From an uncultured Pseudodesulfovibrio sp. (GTDB lineage: Bacteria > Desulfobacterota > Desulfovibrionia > Desulfovibrionales > Desulfovibrionaceae), in NCBI RefSeq assembly GCF_963675635.1, contig NZ_OY776488.1, forward strand, positions 3,306,001-3,370,000: a stretch of 64,000 nt of DNA. The letters are read 5' to 3'. The notes beneath the pieces are model-generated. The model ran no database searches, was not told where the DNA came from, and was given only the letters and a program-made list of their open reading frames with translations. The stretch's first letter is position 1, and each line of letters starts with the position of its first letter. A program made the position numbers and the translations under genes. Below are positions 18,395-26,859 of this stretch, one piece after another.

Positions 18395-18496
18395 CGAAAG
18401 TATGTCGCGGTCGCTTGGAACAACGGTCCAATTGACAGCCTTGGCACAAAACCTTACTTCTCAACGTCCGAATACTCATTGACGGAGACTCATATC

Positions 18497-18718
18497 ATGC
18501 GTGAAAAAGTTGAAGCTGTTCTCGATAAGGTCCGGCCCATGTTGCAGTCCGATGGCGGTGACGTGGAGTTGGTGGATATCACTGATTCCGGTGTGGTTCA
18601 GGTGCGACTTGTCGGGGCCTGTAAAGGGTGCCCCATGTCCCAGATGACCCTCAGGAACGGCATAGAACGAATCGTTCTCAAAGAAATACCCGAAGTCAAA
18701 GCTGTCGAGGCTGTATAA
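18497..18718 (+). CDS. NifU-like C-terminal-domain iron-sulfur scaffold
   Basis: 73 residues from the ATG at 18497, preceded by GGAG; a TTG 18 bases earlier is less likely. The whole protein is one NifU C-terminal domain: VRPMLQSDGGDVELVDI, then the cluster-binding CKGCPMSQMTL, then a GIERIVLKEIPEVK end. Such stand-alone Nfu proteins carry and hand over Fe-S clusters. A hairpin-rich non-coding region lies between it and gltX. Confidence 0.93.
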   Translation: MREKVEAVLDKVRPMLQSDGGDVELVDITDSGVVQVRLVGACKGCPMSQMTLRNGIERIVLKEIPEVKAVEAV

Positions 18719-18981
18719 CCCGGCTTTCGCTCGCTGTGGATACGTGCAGTCGAAAGGCTCGTGGCAGTTCTCGACGTACTCAGGTACGCTAGTGAAAATC
18801 ATGAAGCCTTTTACTTACGTATGTTCATGATTTTCAAAAGCGTTACAGTACGCTTGGGTAGTGTAAATATTTTATGGAAGTAACCACCGCGTTCGCATTT
18901 CTTCGCGAAGCGCGATAAAAGTTTTGGAGATGCTCAATACCCTTTTTCAAAAGGTTCTTGAGCCGCCGGAGGCATCCCATC
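18719..18981 (+). repeat. Hairpin-rich intergenic region, possible dispersed repeat before gltX
   Basis: This 263-base stretch has no gene. It contains a 13-bp perfect inverted repeat (TGAAAATCATGAA at 18793-18805, TTCATGATTTTCA at 18824-18836) and AGCGT/ACGCT arms just after it. Nearer gltX come a palindromic TTCGCGAA and then the string CGCCGGAGGCAT. I recall related CGCCGGAGGCAT blocks as dispersed intergenic repeats in Desulfovibrio genomes. The GGAGG of the block also serves as the gltX ribosome site. Only a genome-wide search can show whether it is repeated. Confidence 0.4.
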
Positions 18982-20379
18982 ATGACCAAGATCGTTTCTC
19001 GTTTTGCACCCAGCCCGACTGGGTATTTGCATATTGGCGGTGCCCGTACCGCATTGTTTTCATGGCTTCTGGCCCGTGCCGCCGGCGGAGAGTTCCGTCT
19101 GCGGATCGAAGATACGGATCGTGAGCGGTCCACACAGGAAGCCACGGACGCCATCATTGATTCAATGAAATGGCTCGGCCTTGAACATGATGGCGAGATC
19201 GTGTTTCAGTCCTCCCGTGTCGACCGGCACAATGAGGTCATTGACCAGCTCATCGAAAATGGTCACGCATACTACTGTCAGTGTTCCAAGGAAGACGTGG
19301 ACGCCATGCGTGAAAAGGCCATGAAAGAAGGCCGCAAACCTAAATATGACGGGAGCTGCCGTGAAAAGGGACTGACCGAAGGCGTGGTCCGTCTCAAGGC
19401 ACCGCAGGAAGGGGCCACCGGCTTCAACGATATGGTCAAGGGTCCGATCAACGTCGAGAATAGTGAGATGGATGATATGATCCTGCGCCGTTCCGACGGC
19501 ACGCCGACCTACAACCTGGCTGTTGTAGTGGATGACCACGACATGGGCGTAAACCATGTCCTGCGCGGCGACGACCATGTGAATAATACTCCACGCCAGA
19601 TTTTGATCTATCGTGCCATGGGGTGGGACGTGCCGCAGTTCGGTCATGTCCCCATGATTCTCGGCCCGGACAAGAAAAAGCTCTCAAAGCGTCACGGAGC
19701 ACTGTCTGTCATGGAATATGAGAAAATGGGCTACCTGCCTGAAGCAGTGACCAACTATCTTGCCCGTCTCGGATGGTCCCACGGCGACCAGGAATTGTTC
19801 ACAATGGACGAGATGGTGGAGATGTTCTCCACGGATAACCTTGGAAACTCGCCTTCAGTCTTTGACCTGACAAAATTTGAATGGGTCAACGGTCAGTATA
19901 TGCAAAAGGCCGAACCCGAGCGGTTGGCTGAGCTGCTGTGCGACTTCCTGACTCGTGAAGTGGGTGAAGAAGAAGCGGCCGGTGTGTCCAAGGCTGATTT
20001 TGCCAGGATCGCTCCGTTGCTCCAGCCTCGCGCCAAATCCATTGTAGATATGCTGGAACAGTCTCGTCCGTTCATTGTGGATGCGAGCTTCCTGCCCTAC
20101 GATGAAGCGGCTGTGAAAAAGTTTCTGACCGAAGAGACCAAGCCGTTGCTGGAAGAGATTGCCCAGCGCATAGAGGCTCTTGATGAATTCACCGAGAAGT
20201 CTCTCGAGGACGTGCATCGTCAGTTTCTTGAAGACAAGGATATCAAGTTCAAGGCCATTGCTCAGCCCATCCGAGTGGCCATTATGGGCAAGACGCAGTC
20301 TCCCGGTCTGTTCGAAACCATGATAGTTCTTGGCAAGGAGCAGACTCTTGCCCGCATGAAACGAGCTGTGGAGCTGTAA
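18982..20379 (+). CDS. gltX: Glutamyl-tRNA synthetase
   Basis: 465 residues from the ATG at 18982; the frame is open from a TTG 24 bases earlier, but the family start MTKIVSRFAPSPTGYLHIGG fixes it. The HIGH-type motif is YLHIGGAR and the KMSKS-type motif is KKLSKRHG (about 232-239). The C-terminal anticodon-binding cage follows. It charges tRNA-Glu. The length and motifs are those of an ordinary bacterial GluRS. Transcription ends at the hairpin at 20516-20550. Confidence 0.97.
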   Translation: MTKIVSRFAPSPTGYLHIGGARTALFSWLLARAAGGEFRLRIEDTDRERSTQEATDAIIDSMKWLGLEHDGEIVFQSSRVDRHNEVIDQLIENGHAYYCQCSKEDVDAMREKAMKEGRKPKYDGSCREKGLTEGVVRLKAPQEGATGFNDMVKGPINVENSEMDDMILRRSDGTPTYNLAVVVDDHDMGVNHVLRGDDHVNNTPRQILIYRAMGWDVPQFGHVPMILGPDKKKLSKRHGALSVMEYEKMGYLPEAVTNYLARLGWSHGDQELFTMDEMVEMFSTDNLGNSPSVFDLTKFEWVNGQYMQKAEPERLAELLCDFLTREVGEEEAAGVSKADFARIAPLLQPRAKSIVDMLEQSRPFIVDASFLPYDEAAVKKFLTEETKPLLEEIAQRIEALDEFTEKSLEDVHRQFLEDKDIKFKAIAQPIRVAIMGKTQSPGLFETMIVLGKEQTLARMKRAVEL

Positions 20380-20515
20380 CAGACGGTTTGTCATAACGGC
20401 GCGGCTGCACATTTTTCAGGTAGCGATTGATCTGCAACGTGGCCCGAAAAAATCATCCCTGCGCCCCCCTTCTAAGACCTCGGGGTACAGAAGACTGCCT
20501 TCAATAAACATACGT

Positions 20516-20550
20516 AAAGCCCCCGCCGGAAGAGATTCGGCGGGGGCTTT
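20516..20550. terminator. Bidirectional rho-independent terminator (gltX / SHOCT gene)
   Basis: A 13-bp perfect stem AAAGCCCCCGCCG with CGGCGGGGGCTTT and a 9-base loop. It lies 137 bases after gltX and 26 bases after the stop of the convergent SHOCT gene, with A before and T after the stem. Confidence 0.88.
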
Positions 20551-20576
20551 GTCATGGGGAGGTGGTTGTTCAATCG

Positions 20577-20855
20577 CTAAATCTTCTGTAAATCCTTTTT
20601 CATGGATTCATACGTCTGTGCATCGATTTCTCCGGCGGCGTACCTGCGCCTGAGAATATCTTCAGCTCTGTCGGGTCCGCTGCTTGTGGCGGGTTTTCGA
20701 AACATGCGGACCGTGAAATATATGATAAGTCCGATAATGATGAGCTGGAATATTCCACCGAAATGAAATGGCATCCATCCACCCATACCGTGCCCGCCGC
20801 CTTGCCAAAAGGCTGGTCCGCCGCACCAATTGCCTATCGTGCTGAAAAATTCCAT
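20577..20855 (-). CDS. Small SHOCT-domain membrane protein
   Basis: 92 residues. A Gly/His/Trp-rich N-terminus (WCGGPAFWQGGGHGMGGW) is followed by one membrane helix (about 34-50) and a SHOCT domain (AEDILRRRYAAGEIDAQTYE). SHOCT modules are short oligomerisation tails whose exact role is unknown. The ATG has GAGAGGT upstream. Its promoter is a sigma-54 site almost identical to that of the zraP-like gene, so it probably belongs to the same stress regulon. The His/Gly-rich start could bind metal. Confidence 0.85.
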   Translation of the reverse strand: MEFFSTIGNWCGGPAFWQGGGHGMGGWMPFHFGGIFQLIIIGLIIYFTVRMFRKPATSSGPDRAEDILRRRYAAGEIDAQTYESMKKDLQKI

Positions 20856-20886
20856 ATGAGCACCTCTCCGTGTTTTGTTTCAAAGG

Positions 20887-20904
20887 TTGCATAGGCTGTG
20901 CCAA
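20887..20904 (-). promoter_or_regulatory. Sigma-54 promoter of the SHOCT gene
   Basis: On the minus strand TTGGCACAGCCTATGCAA, with GG (20902-20901) and GC (20890-20889) exactly 10 bases apart. It differs from the zraP promoter (9074) at one of 18 positions. The transcript would begin near 20877, about 22 bases before the start codon. Confidence 0.82.
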
Positions 20905-20956
20905 GTTATAAATGTATGAATACCAGCCGTTTGCCGAAATTGGCTCTGGCTAAATA

Positions 20957-21004
20957 TGTGCATGTGTGCATTTGTGTGCACTCCGTCTGACAGAAAATTG
21001 CACA
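20957..21004. promoter_or_regulatory. TGTGCA half-site cluster upstream of the SHOCT promoter
   Basis: TGTGCA occurs at 20957-20962, 20965-20970 and 20975-20980, and TTGCACA at 20998-21004. The cluster starts 55 bp upstream of the -24 element. The same half-sites lie before the zraP-like gene, so the ZraR-like regulator is the likely ligand. Confidence 0.62.
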
Positions 21005-21111
21005 GAATCGTGGCAGAAGATTGCGAGACCGTCTCAGTCGTAAGAAATGGTGAGGGGGCTGCATATATGAAACCGCTATGGTTTCAGCCCGTCTGCCTCG
21101 TTGAAGAAAAG

Positions 21112-21963
21112 CTAAGGAGTAAACCAGAGTTCTGCCCGGTGAAAGGGCGTTTTCTCGGATAATAATGGGTTTTTGATAACCAGTACGTTGCGACGTTCAA
21201 GTTGTGCTTGAGCTATGGATTCACCAAATTCAGCAGCGAACATTGTATCGAATACACCTGTTTTAATGAGAATTTCCAAGCCGCGCCTTACTCTGTCAGC
21301 CAGGTGTGGAAGTTTGGGTGATACAAAGAAGTAGCTTGGCGTGGGGAAGTATAAGGCTAATGTTGATTCTACGCATAAGCTGTCATGTTTTGTCTGTTTA
21401 TTGTCCAGTTCAAAATATATTTCATTAATGCCGCGTGGGAAATAATCAAATCGTTTCGCTTCAAGCATTCTGAAAAGGTCATCATAATCTGACCCAGTTA
21501 TAACATTAAAGCCGGTCTTTTGGAGGACTGCTGTCGTTGTCCATTGCAATCCTGTGCCGACCCTGAGTTTTTTTAATTCCGTGAGAGTCTGGATCTTTTT
21601 AAATAGTTGTTCATTGTCTTTATGGATCAAAAAAATGCGATAGCCCAAAAGGCCTTTAATGACAGGAATGCGTACAGGAATTGAGTTTGACTCCCACTCC
21701 GTTCTCGACGCCGCTACGTGGATATTGATGCTGGTGGTTTCAATCAGTTCTTGGAGCGCACGATTTCTTTTCATACTCGTCGGAACTTGAGATATGCGAA
21801 ATGGCCCATCGGATTCAACAGTCGCTTCAAGTGCGGCTTTTAGCAAGACATACACATACGAGTCAGGGTTGAAGTCCTGAGCCAATTTGAAGTGGTCCAT
21901 GCACTGGGCATTCGCACTAGTGAAAAACAAGGTAAGTACCAAAAAAATAATTTGACGCAGCAT
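21112..21963 (-). CDS. Periplasmic solute-binding-like protein (orphan)
   Basis: 283 residues with a signal peptide (RQIIFLVLTLFFTSANA). The remainder has the outline of a type II binding protein: a KRNRALQELIETTSINIHVA region, a KKLRVGTGLQWTTTAVLQKTG hinge and FDYFPRGINEIYFEL. It is more divergent than the other three binding proteins in the window. There is no transporter partner beside it. It lies downstream of the SHOCT enhancer region but is read toward it, so it is not part of that unit. Confidence 0.68.
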   Translation of the reverse strand: MLRQIIFLVLTLFFTSANAQCMDHFKLAQDFNPDSYVYVLLKAALEATVESDGPFRISQVPTSMKRNRALQELIETTSINIHVAASRTEWESNSIPVRIPVIKGLLGYRIFLIHKDNEQLFKKIQTLTELKKLRVGTGLQWTTTAVLQKTGFNVITGSDYDDLFRMLEAKRFDYFPRGINEIYFELDNKQTKHDSLCVESTLALYFPTPSYFFVSPKLPHLADRVRRGLEILIKTGVFDTMFAAEFGESIAQAQLERRNVLVIKNPLLSEKTPFHRAELWFTP

Positions 21964-22243
21964 TAATCTCCTGAATTCAAGAGCGGTTTAGGAGAGAGCA
22001 CTCTAGTGTATTCATTATGAGTATTTTGATTGAAATATATTTGTCAAACGAGGATTAGTTGTCAAGTTAAAGACTGCTATGCGAAATCGTTGAAACAAAG
22101 GTGGCGACACCTTGTATGGAAGTGCGAGTGCTCATGGGAAACTCATGGAGAAAGGCACGTCGACCATATAGGCGTTGAGCTTGGAGGCTGTGGTCTTGGT
22201 GTACACCTCACGTGAGGGGGTGTATGTCTTGTTTATAGGGCGC
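21964..22243. other. Intergenic stretch with no recognisable gene
   Basis: Between the binding protein and the rpmB terminator, 280 bases hold only short imperfect palindromes (AAGGTG-GCGA-CACCTT at 22098-22113 and CCTCACGTGAGG at 22206-22217). A 61-codon open frame at 22030 has no ribosome site or family similarity. The start-proximal end presumably carries the promoter of the gene at 21112. Confidence 0.5.
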
Positions 22244-22275
22244 AAAAAAGCTGCCACCGAAATTTCGGTGGCAGC
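22244..22275 (-). terminator. Rho-independent terminator of rpmB
   Basis: On the minus strand, a perfect GCTGCCACC/GGTGGCAGC stem around an AT-rich centre (22250-22275) is followed by six T (22249-22244). It lies 31 bases after the rpmB stop. Confidence 0.9.
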
Positions 22276-22306
22276 ATAGCTCTCGCAGCTGAAAATCTAA
22301 ACGGAT

Positions 22307-22522
22307 TTAAGCGTCTGTTTTGGGGCGAGCAATAGGCTTTGTCACGGCACCATTACGGATGCAGCGAGTACAAGCCTTGATGCTGACAACCTGACCGGAT
22401 TCGAGCTGGTGACGAACCTTCTGCAGGTTGGGCATGAAACGACGCTTGGTCTTGATGTGGGAGTGGCTGACATTGTTGCCGCTCTGAGGGCCTTTTCCAC
22501 AAATATCGCAAACCTGGGACAT
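22307..22522 (-). CDS. rpmB: 50S ribosomal protein L28
   Basis: 71 residues. [20 protein letters not shown] is the L28 start, with one CxxC; the second pair is CTRCIRNG, so this is the zinc-binding form. [13 protein letters not shown] and [12 protein letters not shown] are conserved. AGGAGG precedes the ATG. It is a single-gene transcription unit with its own terminator, divergent from the yceD operon. Confidence 0.97.
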   Translation of the reverse strand: MSQVCDICGKGPQSGNNVSHSHIKTKRRFMPNLQKVRHQLESGQVVSIKACTRCIRNGAVTKPIARPKTDA

Positions 22523-22655
22523 TGCGACCTCCTAATGTATTCAAATGAAATAGTTCAATTTAACTTTTTAATCATAGCCTGGAGTTGGTAGCTTCCCCAA
22601 GCAGCGGGAGTGATTCATTACCGAGCCTTTTGTGAAATGGCAAGGGTTTTTTTTC

Positions 22656-22683
22656 TTGACAGGGGAATTTGTTACCATATAGG
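22656..22683 (+). promoter_or_regulatory. Sigma-70 promoter of the yceD-rpmF-fab operon
   Basis: TTGACA (22656-22661), a 16-bp spacer, TATAGG (22678-22683). It lies about 40 bases before the first ribosome site, and no other plausible promoter is visible in the gap from rpmB. Confidence 0.72.
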
Positions 22684-22731
22684 AAGCACCGGTTGTCCAG
22701 CGGGCCATAATGCTCGCGGATGGAGATTATT

Positions 22732-23250
22732 ATGTTAGAATTATGGATTCCGATCAGTGACATTGCCGCTGAGGGCAGAGACTTCACCTATGACGACCAG
22801 ACTCTCTGGCGTGAAGGGTGGAAAGAGTTTACCATGCCCGTCAAGCCGGGCAAGGATTTGGTGGCAGAGTATTCCCTCTTGCCTCAATCCGATGACGGCG
22901 TGCTTATTCGGGGGACTCTTAAGGGTTCCGTGAATATCGTCTGTGACAGGTGTGCTGAATTGTACGAGTTCTTCATTGATGTTGCGTATGATCTGTTTGA
23001 GCAGCTTCCGGATGAAGACTATGACGAAGTGCCGCGAATCCGTCAGGAAAACGGTCAGTTGCAGCTCGATCTCGGTTCGGTTTTGTGGGAAGAATTTGCA
23101 CTGGCCCTACCGTTCAAACCATTGTGTTCTGAAGCATGCAAGGGTATATGTCCTGGCTGTGGCAAAGACCTGAACACCTCTGAATGCGAATGTGAGCAGG
23201 AAGAGGGCGATGAAAGGCTTGCAGTTTTCCGCAACTTGAAGATAAAGTAA
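22732..23250 (+). CDS. yceD: DUF177/YceD-family protein
   Basis: 172 residues from the ATG at 22732 (GGAG 6 bases upstream). It has the YceD pattern VNIVCDRCAELYEF in the middle and a DLGSVLWEEFALALP stretch before a Cys-rich end (CSEACKGICPGCGKDLN). The family is found directly before rpmF in many bacteria and has been linked to 23S rRNA accumulation. Placement here is the same: rpmF follows 73 bases later. The extra C-terminal Cys cluster suggests zinc binding. Confidence 0.88.
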   Translation: MLELWIPISDIAAEGRDFTYDDQTLWREGWKEFTMPVKPGKDLVAEYSLLPQSDDGVLIRGTLKGSVNIVCDRCAELYEFFIDVAYDLFEQLPDEDYDEVPRIRQENGQLQLDLGSVLWEEFALALPFKPLCSEACKGICPGCGKDLNTSECECEQEEGDERLAVFRNLKIK

Positions 23251-23323
23251 CGCCCCTTGCCCGGATGGCTCTGCTGTCTGTGGCGAGGTGAACACTCAGA
23301 ATAAATATTAAGAGGTATACATC

Positions 23324-23503
23324 ATGGCAGTCCCCAAGAAAAAGACATCCAAGTCCCGTAAGGGTATGCGCCGCTCCCACGATAAGGTTGCAGCGCCCAA
23401 CGTCATTTACTGCGAGTGCGGCGAACCCACTCTGTCCCATCGCGCTTGCGCCGTCTGCGGCACCTATAAGGGCCGTCAGGTAGTCAGCAGCGAAGATGCC
23501 TAG
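23324..23503 (+). CDS. rpmF: 50S ribosomal protein L32
   Basis: 59 residues: MAVPKKKTSKSRKGMRRSHD, then CECGEPTLSHRACAVCG with two CxC/CxxC pairs for zinc, then TYKGRQVV. AAGAGGT precedes the ATG. The gene is short but unmistakable. Its stop codon lies inside the first codons of plsX (8-base overlap, ATGCCTAG), so L32 and PlsX are translationally coupled. Confidence 0.97.
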   Translation: MAVPKKKTSKSRKGMRRSHDKVAAPNVIYCECGEPTLSHRACAVCGTYKGRQVVSSEDA

Positions 23504-24545
23504 CATCGACGCGACTTCGGCACCGCGGATAGCCGTGGATGCCATGGGGGGCGATTTCGGCCCCCGTATTGTCGTGCCCGCTGCGGTGCAGGCTGCACGC
23601 GAGGGCATAGCCGTTACCCTTGTCGGTGACAAAGACCATATCAATCGGGAACTTGCCGATCTGGATACCGCCGGGCTGGACATATCAGTTGTCCATGCCT
23701 CGCAGGTCGTAGAGATGGATGACAAGCCCGCTGATGCGTTGAGACGCAAAAAGGATTCGTCTATTCAGGTGGCATGTCGCCTCGTGAAGACCGGCGATGC
23801 CGATGGCGTGGTCTCCGCAGGGAACTCCGGGGCGTCTGTCGCGTGCGGCATGTTCATTTTGGGTCGCATCAAAGGCGTTTTGCGCCCGGCGCTTGCAGGC
23901 ATCCTCCCTACGGAAAAAAATCCCGTGGTGCTCATTGATGTGGGCGCCAATGTGGATTCCAAGCCTCAGCATATGGCGCAGTTCGGCTTGATGGCCGATG
24001 TCTTTGCCCGGTATGTTCTCGAGGTGAAGGATCCATCTGTGGGCCTCCTGTCCATCGGTGAGGAAGAAGGGAAGGGCAACGCCGTTGTGCGTGAGGCCTT
24101 TGACCTGCTGCGTGGATCCGATCTTCGCTTCATCGGCAATGTTGAAGGACGCGACATCTTTACTGGCGAAGTTGATGTTGTTGTTTGCGATGGTTTTGTG
24201 GGTAACGTGGCCCTCAAGTTGTCCGAAGGACTGGCTCGTTCCCTGAGTCACATCCTCAAGGATGAACTCAAGTCGAGTTGGATTTCCAAACTTGGAACTC
24301 TGCTGTCTTTTCGTGCATTCAAGCGATTCAAGAAAGTTGTGGATTACGCCGAATACGGTGGAGCTCCCTTGCTTGGCTTGAAGGATATCGTTATTGTTGC
24401 ACACGGCAAATCCAATGAATTGGCTATGGTCAATTGTATTCGTATGGCCGCCACATATGTTCGCAACAAAGCGAATGCCCACCTTTCTGAAGGGTTGGCC
24501 GCTCATGCCTCTATGGCTGGAAAGCCTGACGCAACAGCAGCTTAG
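23496..24545 (+). CDS. plsX: Phosphate acyltransferase PlsX
   Basis: 349 residues. PlsX makes acyl-phosphate from acyl-ACP for phosphatidic acid synthesis. Typical segments are RIAVDAMGGDFGP, DADGVVSAGNSGASVA, LIDVGANVDSKP, SIGEEEGKGN and VVCDGFVGNVALK. The start overlaps rpmF. It is followed by fabH 75 bases later. Nothing unusual in length or motifs. Confidence 0.96.
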   Translation: MPSIDATSAPRIAVDAMGGDFGPRIVVPAAVQAAREGIAVTLVGDKDHINRELADLDTAGLDISVVHASQVVEMDDKPADALRRKKDSSIQVACRLVKTGDADGVVSAGNSGASVACGMFILGRIKGVLRPALAGILPTEKNPVVLIDVGANVDSKPQHMAQFGLMADVFARYVLEVKDPSVGLLSIGEEEGKGNAVVREAFDLLRGSDLRFIGNVEGRDIFTGEVDVVVCDGFVGNVALKLSEGLARSLSHILKDELKSSWISKLGTLLSFRAFKRFKKVVDYAEYGGAPLLGLKDIVIVAHGKSNELAMVNCIRMAATYVRNKANAHLSEGLAAHASMAGKPDATAA

Positions 24546-24620
24546 CGCTCATTAAAACAAATCTGTGCAAAATATCGCACGACTTGACCACACCTGCCCA
24601 TTGGCATACAGACCCACTCC

Positions 24621-25607
24621 ATGATGAACTTCATCCTACGCGGTTTTGGCAGTTACGCTCCCGAGCGGATACTGACCAACGCCGACCTCGAAAAAATCGT
24701 CGATACCACTGACGAGTGGATAACCACCCGCACAGGCATCAAGGAACGGCATATAGCTGCCGACGATGAAACGACGTCTTCTATGGCGTTCGAATCGTCT
24801 AAAAAGGCGCTGGCCGATGCAGGCATGGACCCTGCCGAACTGACCCACATCATTTGCGGTACGTTTACTCCCGACTCCATGGTTCCTTCCACAGCCTGCC
24901 GCTTACAGGAAAAACTCGGCATCAAGGGCCAGATGTGCATTGATGTGCAGGCCGCTTGTTCCGGATTTCTTTATGCATTGCAGTCCGGGCGCGGGTATCT
25001 CTGCCTGGAACCGGACAGCAAAGTGCTGGTTGTGACCAGTGAGATAGTCTCCCGCCGCATGAACTGGGAAGATCGGGCAACCTGTGTCCTGTTTGGTGAC
25101 GCTTCCGGTGCGACCGTCATGACAGGTGGTGATGTTGCCGATGGCCCCCGTGTGCTGGATGTCATGCTGGGAGCCGATGGCTCGCTCGGTGATCTCCTCA
25201 CTGTTAACGGTGGCGGTTCGGCTTTCTCCTATGCACTGGGTGACACTGTCGGCCCTGAATATTTTGTTGAATTTCAGGGTCGCGAAGTGTTCAAGCACGC
25301 CGTCCGGAACATGACCAACATCAGCGAAGCGATTCTCAAGCGTAACGGTTTCGAGAAGTCCGATGTCGACGTGCTTATCACTCATCAGGCGAACATGCGT
25401 ATCATTGATGCCGTCGGTCGTCGGTTCGACATCCCGGAAGAACGGGTTTTCGTGAATATTGAAAAGTACGGCAACACGTCGGCTGCATCCGTGCCTGTGG
25501 CATTGGATGAGGCTGTGAAGACCGGATTCATCAAGAAAGGCAACCTTGTTCTCACCCCCGTATTCGGCGGCGGCTTTACCTGGGGTGCAGCCTTGATACA
25601 GTTTTAG
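24621..25607 (+). CDS. fabH: 3-oxoacyl-ACP synthase III (KASIII)
   Basis: 328 residues. It starts fatty-acid synthesis by condensing acetyl-CoA with malonyl-ACP. The nucleophile Cys lies in DVQAACSGFLYAL; the catalytic His is in LITHQANMRIID and the Asn in EKYGNTSAASV. TTDEWITTRTGIKERH near the N-terminus is a family signature. Two adjacent ATG codons (24621, 24624) are possible starts and no strong ribosome site is visible, so translation may be modest. Confidence 0.96.
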   Translation: MMNFILRGFGSYAPERILTNADLEKIVDTTDEWITTRTGIKERHIAADDETTSSMAFESSKKALADAGMDPAELTHIICGTFTPDSMVPSTACRLQEKLGIKGQMCIDVQAACSGFLYALQSGRGYLCLEPDSKVLVVTSEIVSRRMNWEDRATCVLFGDASGATVMTGGDVADGPRVLDVMLGADGSLGDLLTVNGGGSAFSYALGDTVGPEYFVEFQGREVFKHAVRNMTNISEAILKRNGFEKSDVDVLITHQANMRIIDAVGRRFDIPEERVFVNIEKYGNTSAASVPVALDEAVKTGFIKKGNLVLTPVFGGGFTWGAALIQF

Positions 25608-25745
25608 GATTAAAACAGCTGTTTGTTTGCTTTTTCTCTGTGAATGGTGAATAGACTTTTACGTTACAATCAGCGTTGGAATTTGCAGTCCGGCACCAAT
25701 TGGTATATTGGGTGCTGACCAACACGAGCATCATGAGGACAATTG

Positions 25746-26489
25746 ATGAGCGATATGAGCAAAGTCGCCCTGGTAACGGGCGGTTCCCGTGGCATAGGCC
25801 GTACGGTTGCCGAAAGGCTGGCCGCAGATGGATTCGAAGTCTACCTGACTTACGTCAGTCGTCCTGAATCCGCTGAAGAAGTCGTTGCCGGCATTGAAAA
25901 GAACGGTGGCAAGGCTAAGGCCTTTCAACTGGACTCCGGTGACCGCGACGCCGTTGCCGCATTCTTCAAAGAAGAAATCAAGGGAAAAGTCTCTCTTGAG
26001 GTGCTCGTGAACAACGCGGGCATCACTCGCGACGGCTTGATGATGCGTATGAAGGATGATGATTGGGACAAGGTTCTCCACATCAATCTGACCGGCTGTT
26101 TTGTCTTTCTGAAGGAAGCGTCCAAAATCATGGGCAAGCAACGCAGTGGCCGCATCATTAATATTACAAGCATCGTGGGCCAGATGGGCAACGCCGGGCA
26201 GACCAATTATTGTGCTGCCAAGGCTGGACTCATAGGGTTGACCAAATCCGCAGCCAGGGAACTGGCAACACGTGGTATTACCGTCAACGCCGTGGCTCCC
26301 GGCTTCATTGAAACCGACATGACCGCCGAACTGCCTGAAAAGGTCGTTGACGCCATGCTCGCACAAATTCCATTAAAATCCCTCGGGCAGTCCGAGGATA
26401 TCGCAGCCGCAGTCTCCTTCCTTGCCTCTTCGGATGCCGGGTACATCACCGGTCAGGTGTTGGGAGTCAATGGCGGCATGTATATGTAA
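25746..26489 (+). CDS. fabG: 3-oxoacyl-ACP reductase
   Basis: 247 residues from the ATG at 25746 (GAGG upstream). Short-chain dehydrogenase with the NADPH motif [11 protein letters not shown], the NNAG motif ([15 protein letters not shown]) and the catalytic Ser-Tyr-Lys set (INITSIVGQ and NYCAAKAG). [12 protein letters not shown] is typical of FabG. The 138-base gap after fabH holds a palindrome (AAACAGCTGTTT, 25613-25624) but no clear terminator. Confidence 0.96.
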   Translation: MSDMSKVALVTGGSRGIGRTVAERLAADGFEVYLTYVSRPESAEEVVAGIEKNGGKAKAFQLDSGDRDAVAAFFKEEIKGKVSLEVLVNNAGITRDGLMMRMKDDDWDKVLHINLTGCFVFLKEASKIMGKQRSGRIINITSIVGQMGNAGQTNYCAAKAGLIGLTKSAARELATRGITVNAVAPGFIETDMTAELPEKVVDAMLAQIPLKSLGQSEDIAAAVSFLASSDAGYITGQVLGVNGGMYM

Positions 26490-26520
26490 TCTACGAAAAA
26501 CATTGATATTGGAGGAAATT

Positions 26521-26754
26521 ATGTCCGATGTAGCAGCAAAAGTGAAAGAGATCATTGTCGAGCAGCTTGGTGTGTCCCCTGAAGAAGTCGTTGAAGGCGC
26601 AGCATTTGTTGAAGACCTGGGCGCTGATTCCCTGGACCTGACCGAATTGATCATGGCCATGGAAGAAGAGTTCGACCTGGAAATCGACGATGAGGAAGCT
26701 CAGAAGATCCTCAAGGTCAGCGACGCCATCTCTCATATCGAGAAGGCTCAGTAG
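26521..26754 (+). CDS. acpP: Acyl carrier protein
   Basis: 77 residues from the ATG at 26521 with GGAGG 5 bases upstream; a longer open frame upstream is only read-through. The phosphopantetheine attachment Ser37 is in [12 protein letters not shown]. Strongly acidic helices surround it, as usual. It carries acyl chains through the fab pathway. A hairpin follows the gene and may raise its expression over fabF. Confidence 0.98.
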   Translation: MSDVAAKVKEIIVEQLGVSPEEVVEGAAFVEDLGADSLDLTELIMAMEEEFDLEIDDEEAQKILKVSDAISHIEKAQ

Positions 26755-26786
26755 ATTCGCTCGATCCAAAAAAAGGTTTTTATTGC

Positions 26787-26827
26787 GAGCGTCTTATTCA
26801 TCTGAGTGATGGGAGACGCTCCTTTTC
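26787..26827 (+). terminator. Attenuator-like hairpin between acpP and fabF
   Basis: An 8-bp outer stem GAGCGTCT/AGACGCTC (26787-26794, 26814-26821) encloses a CATC/GATG inner stem and is followed by CTTTT. The T-run is short, so partial termination that favours acpP is more likely than a full stop. Confidence 0.5.
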
Positions 26828-26859
26828 ATTCCAATACGTAGACACTACGGAAAGGTATT

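Noticed and set aside
18440-18457. TTGGCAC upstream of the NifU-like gene as a sigma-54 promoter
   Set aside because: The dinucleotide at the -12 position is TA, not GC.
20956-21162. 68-codon frame between the SHOCT gene and the binding protein
   Set aside because: It runs over the putative enhancer and has no coding features.
22030-22215. 61-codon open frame upstream of rpmB
   Set aside because: No ribosome site, no recognisable family; chance frame in a non-coding stretch.
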